From NCBI GenBank assembly GCA_038526915.1, contig JBCBGF010000016.1:1-30248 (forward strand): DNA of 30,248 nucleotides, given 5' to 3'. This stretch comes from JBCBGF01 sp038526915 (GTDB lineage: Bacteria > Pseudomonadota > Alphaproteobacteria > Rhodobacterales > Rhodobacteraceae). Position numbers and translations under genes: made by a program. Positions 1 through 8,209 of the stretch are shown here, piece by piece (position 1 is the stretch's first letter; each line of letters opens with the position of its first letter). Below the pieces are notes generated by a model. It saw only the letters and a list, made by a program, of their open reading frames with translations. It had not been told where the DNA came from and searched no databases.

Positions 1-413
1 CCAGGTTGGGGGACGCGAAGTCAGAGCCCCCGATACGACGCCAGACCACCGCACCGGCGGCGCCGCCATTTGCCAGACGGGAGAGTAATCAAAGTGAAAG
101 CCCCCTCTCCCTAACCCTCTCCCGCCGGGAGAGGGGATAGGGGCGCGTGTGGGAGAACCGTCGCGCAGCATTCACCCCCGTCCCGGGCTTGACCCGGGAC
201 CTCTCGCACCCGTTCACCAAGGCCCCGGATCACGTCCGGGGCTGCAGGGCGTGTATTAACTCAACTCTCCAACTATCGCCTCCCCCTCCCGGCGGGAGGG
301 GGACCGAGGGGGAGGTCTGCGTTGCCCCCCTCTCCCTACCCCTCTCCCCCAAGGGAGAGGGAACCTGTCGCGCGTTAACGAGCCACCACCCCCCGGACCC
401 AATCCGGCTCCGT
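1..413. repeat. Repeat-rich non-coding region, repeat family A (copy 1)
   Basis: No credible gene is seen here. The stretch is a chain of short GC-rich hairpins: CCCTCTCCC / GGGAGAGGG arms at 115-123 and 127-135, a CCCGGG-type palindrome at 181-202, CCCCGGA / TCCGGGG at about 224-242, a C5TCCC / GGGAG5 hairpin near 283-303, and another CCTCTCCC block near 328-362. The segment at about 355-375 is, in inverse orientation, a close match to the block shared by the copies at 13342-13363 and 16170-16191. Long open frames through it are a by-product of GC-rich repeats. The first 90 bases before the repeats could be the end of something outside the window, but no frame is convincing. Confidence 0.75.
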
Positions 414-1154
414 TCAACACCCCACCGACCCCGCCAAAACCGGATCCGCGCTCACCAAAATATCCCGCGTCAGCTCGCCCAGCGACAGAATCTGCCGCCC
501 GCCCGCATCGAAATTCTCCGGCGCGAGCCAGGCCGCGTAGGCCGCCTTCAGGCTGGGCCATTCGCTGTCAATCGCAGCAAACCAGGCCGTATCCCGGTTG
601 CGCCCCTTGATCACCGCGGCCTGGCGAAAGACGCCCTCGTAGCTCAGGCCCAGCCGCTCCGCCGCCCGACGCGAGGCGTGGTTGAGCGCGTTGCACTTCC
701 ACTCAAACCGGCGATAGCCGGCCTGGAACGCCCAGCCGATCATCAGGGTCATCGCCTCGGTCGCGGCCTGGGTCCGCTGCAGTTCGGCCGACAAGTTGAT
801 ATGCCCCAGCTCGATCGACCCCGCCTCGGGCGCGATCCGGAGGTAGCTCATCACCCCCGCCGCGCGTCCCGACGCGTTTGGGCACACAGCAAAAAACAGC
901 GGATCGTCAGATGCCTCCATCTCACGCACCCAGCGTTGATAGGCGCCCGGCGTGTCGAAAGGGCCGTAGGGCAGATAGTCCCAGATCGCAGGGTCGGCGG
1001 CATTGGCGCGGTGCAGCTCCACTGCCTGCAGGCTGGCCGACAACGGCTCGACGGTGCAGTACCGCCCGCGCATCGCCTTGCGCGGCGGACGCGGCGGTGC
1101 GGTCCAGCCCGGCACAGGCTGGCCCAATCGCGCGTTGTCTGACCTGTCGTCCAT
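414..1154 (-). CDS. GNAT-family N-acetyltransferase (RimJ/RimL-like)
   Basis: Predicted 246-residue acyl-CoA-dependent acetyltransferase of the RimJ/RimL type; the substrate cannot be read from sequence. The acetyl-CoA-binding half is recognisable. A strand with IELGHINLS lies at about 115-122. Residues 149-176 carry the family pattern FEWKCNALNHASRRAAERLG followed by YEGVFR, which is how these enzymes end their core fold. The ATG at 1154 is chosen because a G-rich ribosome site (GGGGGA) lies about 8 bases upstream. The frame remains open further upstream, but that part is repeat-like and would add an atypical Pro/Arg-rich leader. The gene stands alone between repeat family A downstream and a family B repeat upstream. 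Confidence 0.8.
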   Translation of the reverse strand: MDDRSDNARLGQPVPGWTAPPRPPRKAMRGRYCTVEPLSASLQAVELHRANAADPAIWDYLPYGPFDTPGAYQRWVREMEASDDPLFFAVCPNASGRAAGVMSYLRIAPEAGSIELGHINLSAELQRTQAATEAMTLMIGWAFQAGYRRFEWKCNALNHASRRAAERLGLSYEGVFRQAAVIKGRNRDTAWFAAIDSEWPSLKAAYAAWLAPENFDAGGRQILSLGELTRDILVSADPVLAGSVGC

Positions 1155-1242
1155 GTCGCCGTCCCCCGGCCCAGCGATAGCAGGGGGGAGGGGCGGAATG
1201 CACGTGGATTCGGTTTTTAGGATGTGCAGCTTGTTGAGGGCT

Positions 1243-1320
1243 GCGTCGACCCGCGGGGTGGCGCTTTTGCGCCGCCCCAGGGGGGCGGGTCGGCGCAGCC
1301 CGGCGGTGCCCGCCGGGCGG
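1243..1320. repeat. Interspersed palindromic repeat, family B (copy 1)
   Basis: A GC-rich palindromic element lies between the GNAT gene and the DUF1501 gene. It contains a GGCGC-TTTT-GCGCC-type hairpin at about 1258-1275. At 1299-1319 is a 21-base arm that is the exact reverse complement of 17191-17211. The flanking GGGGGGCGGGTCGG segment corresponds, with a few changes, to the block that is identical between 17207-17228 and 25081-25102. Confidence 0.7.
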
Positions 1321-1340
1321 AACACATCCAGTGAGCGATG

Positions 1341-2549
1341 CTACAAAATCACCCCAGGATCACCGCCCATCTCCAACCCCGGAAACACGGTCTGTTCCAA
1401 CACGCCCCGGTCCAACCCGAACGCCCCGCGCATCGCCCAGGCCGCGTAGGCCCGCACATCGCCCGTGGGCATCAGATCGCGCCGGTCGTACAAATCGGCC
1501 TCCGCCAGCCCCGGCCACCGGCCATAGACCTGCCCGCCGCGCACCGCACCACCGGCCAGCAGCATCGCCCCGCCCGTCCCGTGATCCGTCCCGCGTGAGC
1601 CGTTTATCCGCACCGTCCGCCCGAACTCGGTTATCGCCAGAACGGTCGTCTTGCCCCAGTTCGGCCCCAGCCCCTGCTTCAAGGTCAGGATCACCTCCGC
1701 CAATCGCTCCAGCCGCCGGGTCAGCGGCCCCGCCTGATCGCGGTGGGTATCCCAGCCGGTGATGGAGAACGCCGCAATCCGCGTATCCCGGTTCAGACGG
1801 TCGGCGGCGAAGGCAGCCAGCGCGCGTTCCGACCGCCCGCCCTGCTCTTCCATCATCGCCATCATCTCGCCTTCCGCCGCCTCACCCCGCTCGGCCTCGG
1901 CGGCCAGCCCGTTGGCCAGCGTCATCGCCTGATCGGCGGCGGCGTGGAACAACGGATCATCTTCGTAGATATGGCCCAAAAGCAGCTCTGCCTGCGGGGT
2001 CAGGGCCATCCGCAATGACGGCGCCCAATTCGCCACCTCCGCTGGCCCCGACAGGATTTTCAGACTGTCCTGCCCAATCGCAAAGGCCGTCTCACCCTCC
2101 AGCCCCGGCACGGTCTGCAGCATCCGGTTGAGCCAGCCATCCCGCGCAATCGGTGCATCCATCGCCGTGCCAGCCTCCAACAGATCCTGCCCGTCGAAAT
2201 GGCTGCGCTTGTCGCGGTAGGGGGTGGAGACCGCCTGGACGAACCCCAACTCGCCCGATTTCCACATCGGCGCCAGCGCGCGCAGACCGGGGTGCATCTC
2301 GTAATACCCATCGAGGTCCACGCCATCGCCACCCACACCGGGGCGCATCGCCGCAAATCCCGGATCGCCCACGGGCCGAACGGCATCGAGCCCATCCATG
2401 CCCCCCCGCAGGATCAGCACCACCAGCCGCGCATCCCAAGGCGCGGCGGCAAAGGTCACCCCTGTCATCAAGGGATGCGCCGCCGCCGAACAGGCCATCA
2501 CGCCCGCCCCTTTCAGCATGCCCCGCCGTGTCAGCATATCGCCCATCAT
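1341..2549 (-). CDS. DUF1501 domain protein, exported by the Tat system
   Basis: Predicted 402-residue protein of the DUF1501 family (alkaline-phosphatase-like fold in annotated relatives; biological role unknown). The N-terminus reads TRRGMLKGAG followed by a hydrophobic stretch ending near AHPLMTGVTFAAA. This is a twin-arginine signal, so the folded protein probably goes to the periplasm. The family pattern VVLILRGGMDGLDAV follows directly, and the GRTVRINGSRGTDHGTGG segment near the end holds conserved Asp/His positions. The start is 2549 or 2546: adjacent ATG codons follow AGGAG, at 4 and 7 bases. The preceding DUF1800 gene stops 7 bases upstream, so the two are one operon. DUF1800/DUF1501 pairs are widespread in bacteria. 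Confidence 0.9.
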   Translation of the reverse strand: MMGDMLTRRGMLKGAGVMACSAAAHPLMTGVTFAAAPWDARLVVLILRGGMDGLDAVRPVGDPGFAAMRPGVGGDGVDLDGYYEMHPGLRALAPMWKSGELGFVQAVSTPYRDKRSHFDGQDLLEAGTAMDAPIARDGWLNRMLQTVPGLEGETAFAIGQDSLKILSGPAEVANWAPSLRMALTPQAELLLGHIYEDDPLFHAAADQAMTLANGLAAEAERGEAAEGEMMAMMEEQGGRSERALAAFAADRLNRDTRIAAFSITGWDTHRDQAGPLTRRLERLAEVILTLKQGLGPNWGKTTVLAITEFGRTVRINGSRGTDHGTGGAMLLAGGAVRGGQVYGRWPGLAEADLYDRRDLMPTGDVRAYAAWAMRGAFGLDRGVLEQTVFPGLEMGGDPGVIL

Positions 2550-2556
2550 CCCTCTC

Positions 2557-3912
2557 CTACCTGCGATTGAACTCGGGCGAGGCCAGGACAAGCGCCAAAG
2601 CCTCCTCCCGCGTCTCGGCCACCCCCGCCGCCCAGCGCAACCGATCCGACGCCGCATCGCCCAGCGCGCGGGTGACAAACGCGCCCGTGTCCCCTGCCCG
2701 GTCGGCCACATGGCGCGCGGCCTCGAACGCCCAAACGATCCGGTTGGCCAGGCCCAGGGGCGTCACCCAATGCTCCGCTGTCTCGGGCCAGCCATCGGGG
2801 CCGGGGGCGGTCATGAAGGGCTGGCCCATATCGCGCAGGGGCCGGATGAAGTTTCGCCGCGCATCGCGCACCGGCACCGCCATCAACTCATCGCCCGAGA
2901 TGCCCAGCGCGGTCAGCGTGGCCCCAAAGAAATCATGGGGTTGGCGCACCTTGGTCAGCGGGGCCTCCCATACAGCCGGATGCTCCAACATCGCCTGCGT
3001 CACCGCCATCAGATCGCCGCCGGTCTCCAGCCAGGCCGCTTCCATCGCCGCGACCAGGGCCGGGTCCGGCTCATCGGCCACGAAATGCACCGCGAGCTTG
3101 CGCGACACATGCGCCGCCGTTGCCGGATGCACGGCGAGGTCGGCCAGCACCGCGCGAATGGGCGCCAGCGACGGCCGCCCGCCACCGTATTGCCGACCCA
3201 GAACCGTCTCAGCCCCCGGCTCCACGATGCCCTGCCGAAAGACAAAGCCCTTGCCCTGCTGCCCACTGAGCCCGGTGAAGAGTTCGGCCAATTGCGTGAC
3301 ATCTCGCTGGCTATAAGGCCCTTCCACCCCCAGCGTGTGCAACTCCAAAACCTCCCGCGCGAGGTTCTCGTTCAACCCCCGCCCCCGCCGCTGGCCCACG
3401 GGTGAGTTCGGGCCCACCGAAGCGATCTGATCCAGGTAGATCAGCATCAGGGGATGCGTCACCACCGCCACCAGCATGTCGGAAAACCGCCCCGTCACAT
3501 GGGGCCGGATCGCGCTGTCGATATAGTCGGGCACCACGGCCCGCGTCACGGCATTGGTGGGCACCGCGGTGAAGTGATCCGCCCAGAACCAGGTCAGCCG
3601 CTCGCGCAAGGGATCATCGGTTTCCGCGATCCGCGCGAACCCGGCCATCAGCGCCGATCCAAACATCTCCCCCAGTTTCACCTGCGCCTGCCGCCGCCCC
3701 CGATCGCTCCCGCCATCCTGCGCGGCCTTGCGGGCCTTGCGGTGGTCCTCGCCCAGCGCGATTGCGGCCTCGAGGTCCGGCGTGGGATACCGGCCTACCA
3801 TCCGGTCCCCGCGCTTCAGCCGCGCGATATGCGTGGCCGCATCGGGTGGCACATCGCGCCCGCCCGGACCATAGCCAAACCGGATCGCCGATAGCGTTTC
3901 TGTCGAAATCAT
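2557..3912 (-). CDS. DUF1800 domain protein
   Basis: Predicted 451-residue DUF1800 family member, the usual upstream partner of DUF1501 proteins. The function of the family is not established. Recognisable features are RFGYGPG near residue 11; LTWFWADHFT, the family's conserved W-x-x-H block, in the first third; and NENLAREVLELHTLGVEG followed by YSQRDV near the middle, the DUF1800 hallmark. The C-terminal part carries the PHDFFGATLTALG segment. The ATG at 3912 has GGGAG about 8 bases upstream. No signal peptide is evident, unlike its partner. It is first in a two-gene operon, 7 bases ahead of the DUF1501 start. Confidence 0.9.
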   Translation of the reverse strand: MISTETLSAIRFGYGPGGRDVPPDAATHIARLKRGDRMVGRYPTPDLEAAIALGEDHRKARKAAQDGGSDRGRRQAQVKLGEMFGSALMAGFARIAETDDPLRERLTWFWADHFTAVPTNAVTRAVVPDYIDSAIRPHVTGRFSDMLVAVVTHPLMLIYLDQIASVGPNSPVGQRRGRGLNENLAREVLELHTLGVEGPYSQRDVTQLAELFTGLSGQQGKGFVFRQGIVEPGAETVLGRQYGGGRPSLAPIRAVLADLAVHPATAAHVSRKLAVHFVADEPDPALVAAMEAAWLETGGDLMAVTQAMLEHPAVWEAPLTKVRQPHDFFGATLTALGISGDELMAVPVRDARRNFIRPLRDMGQPFMTAPGPDGWPETAEHWVTPLGLANRIVWAFEAARHVADRAGDTGAFVTRALGDAASDRLRWAAGVAETREEALALVLASPEFNRR

Positions 3913-3974
3913 CCGCCGTCTCCCGCCGGTTGTTTCAGGACATGGTGCCCCGATAGTACGGCGGAAGTTGGGAA

Positions 3975-4003
3975 TTCCGTCGCAGGGTCTGCCCGCGACG
4001 GAA
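3975..4003 (-). terminator. Hairpin at the end of aspS
   Basis: TTCCGTCGC at 3975-3983 pairs with GCGACGGAA at 3995-4003, extended inward by GGG/CCC around a TCTG loop with one bulged A. It begins 9 bases after the aspS stop. The U-run expected of a strong intrinsic terminator is short on this strand, so the call is moderate. Confidence 0.6.
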
Positions 4004-4012
4004 AATCAGCGG

Positions 4013-5788
4013 CTATTCGCGCGGCAACACCCGCAGACCCAGCTCCATCAGCTGCTCCGGCGTCGGCTCCGACGGCGCGCCCATCATCAGGTCTTCGGCC
4101 CGCTGGTTCATCGGGAACATGATGACCTCGCGGATATTCGCCTCATCGGCCAAGAGCATCACCATCCGGTCGATCCCCAGCGCACAGCCGCCATGGGGCG
4201 GCGCGCCATATTTGAAGGCGTTGACCATGCCGCCAAAGCGTTTTTCCACCTCATCGGCCCCATAGCCCGCCAGTTCAAACGCCTTATACATGATCTCGAG
4301 CTTGTGGTTCCGGATCGCACCCGAGACGAGCTCGTACCCGTTGCAGGCCAGGTCATACTGATAGCCCAGCACCTCCAGCGGATCGCCCGACAGCGCGTCC
4401 AGCCCCCCTTGCGGCATGGAAAACGGGTTATGCGAGAAATCGACCGTGCCGGTTTCCTCATCGGCCTCGTACATCGGGAAATCGACGATCCAGCAGAAGG
4501 CGAAGCGGTCTTGCTCGGTCAGCTTCAACTCCTCGCCGATGACATTCCGCGCACGTCCCGCCACCGCCTCGAACGACGCAGGCTTGCCGCCGAGGAAGAA
4601 GGCCGCATCGCCCACGCCGAGGTCCAGTTGCTGGCGGATCGCCTCGGTCCGCTCCGGCCCGATGTTCTTGGCAAGCGGGCCGGCCGCTTCCATAGCCCCC
4701 TCGGCCTCGCGCCAGAAGATGTACCCCATCCCGGGCAAACCCTCTTTCTGCGCATAGGCATTCATCCGGTCACAGAACTTGCGCGACCCGCCGCCCTTGG
4801 CCGGAATGGCGCGGATCTCCGTCCCCTCCTGCTCCAACAGCTTCGCAAAGATCGCGAAGTTCGAGCCGCGGAAATGCTCTGACACCACCTGCATCTTGAT
4901 CGGGTTGCGCAGGTCCGGCTTGTCCGTCCCATACCACCGCATCGCGTCCGCATAGGCGATCCGCGGCCACTCCGCATCCACCTTGCGCCCCCCGCCAAAC
5001 GCCTCGAACGCGCCGCGCAACACGGGCTCCATCGTGGCAAAGATATCCTCCTGCTCGACAAAGCTCATCTCGACATCAAGCTGGTAGAAATCGGTGGGCG
5101 AGCGATCGGCGCGCGGGTCTTCATCGCGGAAACAGGGCGCGATCTGGAAGTACTTGTCGAAGCCCGACACCATGATCAGCTGCTTGAACTGCTGCGGCGC
5201 CTGGGGCAGCGCGTAGAAGCGGCCCGGATGCAAGCGCGAGGGCACAAGGAAGTCCCGCGCACCCTCGGGGGAGGATGCGGTGATCACCGGCGTCTGAAAC
5301 TCGGTAAAGCCCGTATCCCACATCCGCTTGCGCAGATCGGCCACCACCTTCGCGCGCAGCATGATGTTGTCGTGCAGCTTCTCCCGCCGCAAATCGAGGA
5401 ACCGGTAACGCAGCCGCGTCTCCTCGGGGTACTCCTGATCGCCGAAGACCATCAGCGGCAGTTCTTCGGCGGCCCCCAGCACCTCCATATCCCGGATAAA
5501 CACCTCGATCTCACCGGTGGGGATCTTGGGGTTCACCAGGCTCTCATCGCGCGCCTTCACCTCGCCATCGATGCGGATACACCACTCGCTGCGCACCGCC
5601 TCAATCTCGGAAAACACCGGGCTGTCGGGGTCGGCCAGGACCTGCGTCATGCCGTAGTGATCCCGCAGGTCGATGAACAGAACTCCACCATGGTCGCGCA
5701 CCCGGTGCACCCATCCGGCCAGGCGCACAGTCTGGCCCACATGGGCGGCGTTGAGATCAGCGCAGGTGTGGCTGCGAAAGGCGTGCAT
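4013..5788 (-). CDS. aspS: Aspartyl-tRNA synthetase, probably non-discriminating
   Basis: Predicted 591-residue class II synthetase charging tRNA-Asp, of normal bacterial length. Order: OB-fold anticodon-binding domain (about 1-110), class II catalytic core with FRDEDPRADR (motif 2), the bacterial GAD insertion in the middle, then ALGIDRM (motif 3) near the C-terminus. In the OB fold, residues 31-35 read RDHGG. A His at this place (residue 33), where discriminating enzymes such as that of E. coli have Leu, is associated with enzymes that also charge tRNA-Asn. GatCAB would then be needed to make Asn-tRNA. The ATG at 5788 is preferred over an upstream in-frame ATG at 5830 because the domain starts at once and GAGGGA lies upstream. 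It lies 118 bp downstream of bchJ on the same strand. Confidence 0.97.
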   Translation of the reverse strand: MHAFRSHTCADLNAAHVGQTVRLAGWVHRVRDHGGVLFIDLRDHYGMTQVLADPDSPVFSEIEAVRSEWCIRIDGEVKARDESLVNPKIPTGEIEVFIRDMEVLGAAEELPLMVFGDQEYPEETRLRYRFLDLRREKLHDNIMLRAKVVADLRKRMWDTGFTEFQTPVITASSPEGARDFLVPSRLHPGRFYALPQAPQQFKQLIMVSGFDKYFQIAPCFRDEDPRADRSPTDFYQLDVEMSFVEQEDIFATMEPVLRGAFEAFGGGRKVDAEWPRIAYADAMRWYGTDKPDLRNPIKMQVVSEHFRGSNFAIFAKLLEQEGTEIRAIPAKGGGSRKFCDRMNAYAQKEGLPGMGYIFWREAEGAMEAAGPLAKNIGPERTEAIRQQLDLGVGDAAFFLGGKPASFEAVAGRARNVIGEELKLTEQDRFAFCWIVDFPMYEADEETGTVDFSHNPFSMPQGGLDALSGDPLEVLGYQYDLACNGYELVSGAIRNHKLEIMYKAFELAGYGADEVEKRFGGMVNAFKYGAPPHGGCALGIDRMVMLLADEANIREVIMFPMNQRAEDLMMGAPSEPTPEQLMELGLRVLPRE

Positions 5789-5823
5789 GGGGCGATCCCT
5801 CGGGAAGCATTCAGGTTCGCGCC

Positions 5824-5852
5824 GATACATACGGGGCGGACCGGGAAGTCAA
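5824..5852 (-). promoter_or_regulatory. Candidate aspS promoter
   Basis: On the minus strand, TTGACT (5847-5852) and TGTATC (5824-5829) are separated by 17 bp, which is sigma-70 spacing. A start about 30 bases before the aspS ATG would follow. This is a pattern match only; the -10 is imperfect. Confidence 0.35.
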
Positions 5853-5888
5853 CCCGGCCCCTTCTTCGCTTGTCAAATATCCCGGGGT

Positions 5889-5905
5889 TTGGGGCAGAGC
5901 CCCAA
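5889..5905 (-). terminator. Short hairpin after bchJ
   Basis: TTGGGGC-AGA-GCCCCAA is a perfect 7-bp stem directly after the bchJ stop. It has no U-run, so it may only stabilise the 3' end of the message or slow polymerase before aspS. Confidence 0.4.
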
Positions 5906-5906
5906 T

Positions 5907-6494
5907 TCACGCTATTTCAAAGATACAGGCCTCGGCCCCCATCGCGCAGCACTGCGTCTCTCGCGTGCGCAGACGATCATCCACCAGCGTTCGGAAGAGA
6001 TGTTCGAAGACGCCCGCATGCCAGTGGCACAGCGGATGGGCCGAGAACTCGCCCCGCACCACGGGGTTGTCGTGGATCGCAAAGCGCAGGGGGCGCAGCG
6101 ACAAGATCTCGAACGCGCCCGAACCTGCAAAGGTCCAGGCGTTCTTCGCAATCGCACGCGCGAGCATCGGCCCTGCGATCGCGGCGGGGAGCGCCCGCAA
6201 GACCCACTGCGCCCCGCGCGGGATGCGGTTGTGGAGGATGTACTCCGCCGTCCGCTCACCTGCTTCCCAAGCGAGCGATGGGGCGAGCGTGGGGCTTTCG
6301 GCCCGCATCGCCTGATGGAGCCGCGCAACCGGCGCCTCGTCGATCAACCCGCTCATATCGGGCAAGGTCACGATCCCGGCCTCTAGCAGCAACTCGTCGC
6401 GCAACTGAGGCCCCCCTGCCTGCTCTAGCAACGGCAACAGCTGCGTCAGCGCATTGGGCCCGATCAGGCCGCTGGGGGCGCTGCCGTCAGGCAT
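5907..6494 (-). CDS. bchJ: BchJ, V4R-domain bacteriochlorophyll biosynthesis protein
   Basis: Predicted 195-residue protein with a single V4R (4-vinyl reductase) domain. The start IGPNALTQLLPLLEQAGG and the Cys/His-rich end (HPLCHWHAGVFEHLFRTL, then CCAMGAEACIFEI) are typical of BchJ. It was first named a vinyl reductase; later genetics assigned that reaction to other enzymes, and BchJ is now regarded as an accessory or substrate-handling protein for the steps around the cyclase. The ATG at 6494 overlaps the bchE stop by 8 bases, which suggests translational coupling. An in-frame GTG at 6527 with GAGG upstream is an alternative start (206 residues). It is cotranscribed with bchE. Confidence 0.88.
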   Translation of the reverse strand: MPDGSAPSGLIGPNALTQLLPLLEQAGGPQLRDELLLEAGIVTLPDMSGLIDEAPVARLHQAMRAESPTLAPSLAWEAGERTAEYILHNRIPRGAQWVLRALPAAIAGPMLARAIAKNAWTFAGSGAFEILSLRPLRFAIHDNPVVRGEFSAHPLCHWHAGVFEHLFRTLVDDRLRTRETQCCAMGAEACIFEIA

Positions 6495-8151
6495 CTTCCA
6501 TCTGCTGGTCGCCACCGCCGCAGGCACGCACCTCGGCCCCGTTCGGCATCTTGAAGCCCTGCGTGCGCTCCACCGCGCGGTCCTTCATCTGCGCCTTCAC
6601 CGCCTCGCGCCGCTCAGCCGCGCGGGCCGCACGGTCGGCGGAAGCTTCCCAGTCGTCCAGTTGCGCTTCGGCGATGGTGCGGGTCTCGTCAAAGTCGAAA
6701 TGCACGGTGTCCTTGGTCTGCGGCCCCCAATAGCCCGCCTTGCCAAGATCATAGAAGGTCCGGCTGACGCCCGCTTTCAGGAAGGCCTTGAGACATCCCA
6801 GAAGATAGCGCCGGCGGTACCCGGTTCCCCGCCACGGATAGTGGAACAGCGCCTTTTTCATGTAAAAGCGCCGGTAGTTCTTCATCACGCCGTCCAAGAG
6901 CTCACCCCGTGTCAGCGCTTTGGGCTTCATGATCGGCGTCACGAAGTTGTATTTCGAGTAGTCGAAAATCTCGACCTGATCGCGGATCTCCTGGAACAGC
7001 GGCGTAAACGGCCAGGGCGTATACATCGCCCAGTTCGCCAGATCGGGCTGCCAATCCCAGGCCATGCGATAGGTTTCTTCCAGCGTCTCCGCCGTCTCGT
7101 TATCGAGACCCACGATAAACTGCGCCTCGACGAAGATATCGGCCTCGCGCAAGAGCCGGATCGCTTCCTTGTTCTCTTCGACCTTGGTTTCCTTGTTGAA
7201 CCGGTCGAGCTTCAATTGCGCCGCAGCTTCCGTGCCCAGCGACACATGCACCAGCCCCGCCTTGCGGTAGAGCGGCAGAAGATCCTTGTCGCGCATGATG
7301 TCCGTCACGCGCGTATTGATCCCCCACTGCACGCGCCGGGGCAGGTCGCGGGCGATCAGTTCCTCGCAGAATTGCACGAATTTCTTCTTGTTGATGGTGG
7401 GTTCCTCGTCGGCGAGGATGAAAAAGCCCACGTCATGCTCGTTCACGAGGTTCTCGATCTCATCGACCACCGCGATGGGGTCGCGCACGCGGTAGTCGCG
7501 CCAGAACTTCCATTGCGAACAGAAGGAACAGGTGAAGGGGCAGCCTCGGGCGAGGTTCGGGATCGCCACGCGCTTGCCCAGCGGGATGTAGATGTATTTC
7601 TCCCACTCCAGAAGCGACCAGTCGGGATTGATGCCTTCGAGGTCTTTCACGGTAGAGGCGGCAGGCGTCGCCACGATCTCATCTCCGTCGATGAAGGCCA
7701 GCCCCTTGATCTTGCGCCGGTCTTCGGGCCAGCGGCCGTCGTCGATGGCGGTCATCAACTCGGTGACGATCTCTTCGCCCTCGCCCCGCACGATGACGTC
7801 GACCCAGGGGGCTTCGGACAGCACCTGCTTGTACATGAAAGTCGCGTGGACCCCGCCCAGGACACGGACGGCATTGGGCACCACCTCTTTCGCGATCTCC
7901 AGCGCGCGTTCGGCCACGTAAATCGACGGCGTAATGGCGGTGAGGCCCACGACATCCGGCTGGATTTCGGCGATGCGGGCGCGCAACGCGTCGTCGGGCA
8001 GATCATTGGTCATCGCGTCGATGAAGTGGATATCGTCGAAGCCCGCGGCCTTTAGCGACCCCGCCAGATAGGCCACCCAGGCCGGTGGCCAGTTGCCCGC
8101 AATCTCGGCCCCGCCAGAGTGATAGTTCGGGTGGATGAACAATATCCGCAT
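6487..8151 (-). CDS. bchE: Mg-protoporphyrin IX monomethyl ester anaerobic (oxygen-independent) cyclase
   Basis: Predicted 554-residue cobalamin-binding radical-SAM enzyme that forms the isocyclic ring of bacteriochlorophyll without oxygen. The N-terminal B12-binding-type domain starts with MRILFIHPNYHSGGAEI and spans about 1-140. The radical-SAM cluster motif is C204-x3-C208-x2-C211, followed by QWKFWRDYR. The remaining TIM-barrel and C-terminal region are intact, with no frameshift. The ATG at 8151 is chosen because AGGGAG lies 7 bases upstream and because an alternative start at 8187 would sit inside the operator region. Upstream are two PpsR-type sites and FNR-type boxes. It is followed directly by bchJ. 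No other photosynthesis genes are in the window, so the pair is separated from any main cluster. Confidence 0.95.
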   Translation of the reverse strand: MRILFIHPNYHSGGAEIAGNWPPAWVAYLAGSLKAAGFDDIHFIDAMTNDLPDDALRARIAEIQPDVVGLTAITPSIYVAERALEIAKEVVPNAVRVLGGVHATFMYKQVLSEAPWVDVIVRGEGEEIVTELMTAIDDGRWPEDRRKIKGLAFIDGDEIVATPAASTVKDLEGINPDWSLLEWEKYIYIPLGKRVAIPNLARGCPFTCSFCSQWKFWRDYRVRDPIAVVDEIENLVNEHDVGFFILADEEPTINKKKFVQFCEELIARDLPRRVQWGINTRVTDIMRDKDLLPLYRKAGLVHVSLGTEAAAQLKLDRFNKETKVEENKEAIRLLREADIFVEAQFIVGLDNETAETLEETYRMAWDWQPDLANWAMYTPWPFTPLFQEIRDQVEIFDYSKYNFVTPIMKPKALTRGELLDGVMKNYRRFYMKKALFHYPWRGTGYRRRYLLGCLKAFLKAGVSRTFYDLGKAGYWGPQTKDTVHFDFDETRTIAEAQLDDWEASADRAARAAERREAVKAQMKDRAVERTQGFKMPNGAEVRACGGGDQQMEDA

Positions 8152-8166
8152 CAGCGACTCCCTATA

Positions 8167-8184
8167 TGTCAGCTTTAATTGACA
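8167..8184. promoter_or_regulatory. PpsR/CrtJ-type operator 1
   Basis: Perfect TGT-N12-ACA, more exactly TGTCA-N8-TGACA. This is the binding motif of the photosynthesis repressor PpsR/CrtJ. It lies 16-33 bases upstream of the bchE ATG and covers the predicted -10 and transcription start. Confidence 0.8.
8173..8178 (-). promoter_or_regulatory. Candidate bchE -10 element
   Basis: TTAAAG on the minus strand. It would place the start of transcription near 8168, with the FNR-type box at 8204-8217 centred about 42 bases upstream. This is the class II activation distance. It is a positional inference. Confidence 0.4.
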
Positions 8185-8191
8185 CATGTCA

Positions 8192-8209
8192 TGTATCGCC
8201 AAATTGACA
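8192..8209. promoter_or_regulatory. PpsR/CrtJ-type operator 2
   Basis: A second perfect TGT-N12-ACA, with seven bases (8185-8191) separating it from operator 1. Tandem sites about 8 bp apart are the arrangement known for cooperative CrtJ/PpsR binding. It covers the expected -35 region of bchE. Confidence 0.75.

Noticed and set aside
147..1142. Plus-strand open frame of 331 codons at the left end
   Set aside because: It runs through family A repeats and then the antisense of the GNAT gene. It is not protein-like.
5228..6733. Plus-strand open frame of 501 codons across aspS and bchJ
   Set aside because: It spans two recognised minus-strand genes and their gap, has low-complexity Arg/Ser/Pro composition and no ribosome site.
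6454..8055. Plus-strand open frame of 533 codons opposite bchE
   Set aside because: It is the antisense of bchE, whose radical-SAM and B12 motifs are complete. High GC keeps the opposite strand open.
8179..8192. Second FNR-type box treated as an independent activator site
   Set aside because: It lies around -17 relative to the predicted start, where activation is unlikely, and may follow from the overlapping PpsR palindromes. It is kept only as part of the composite-promoter finding.
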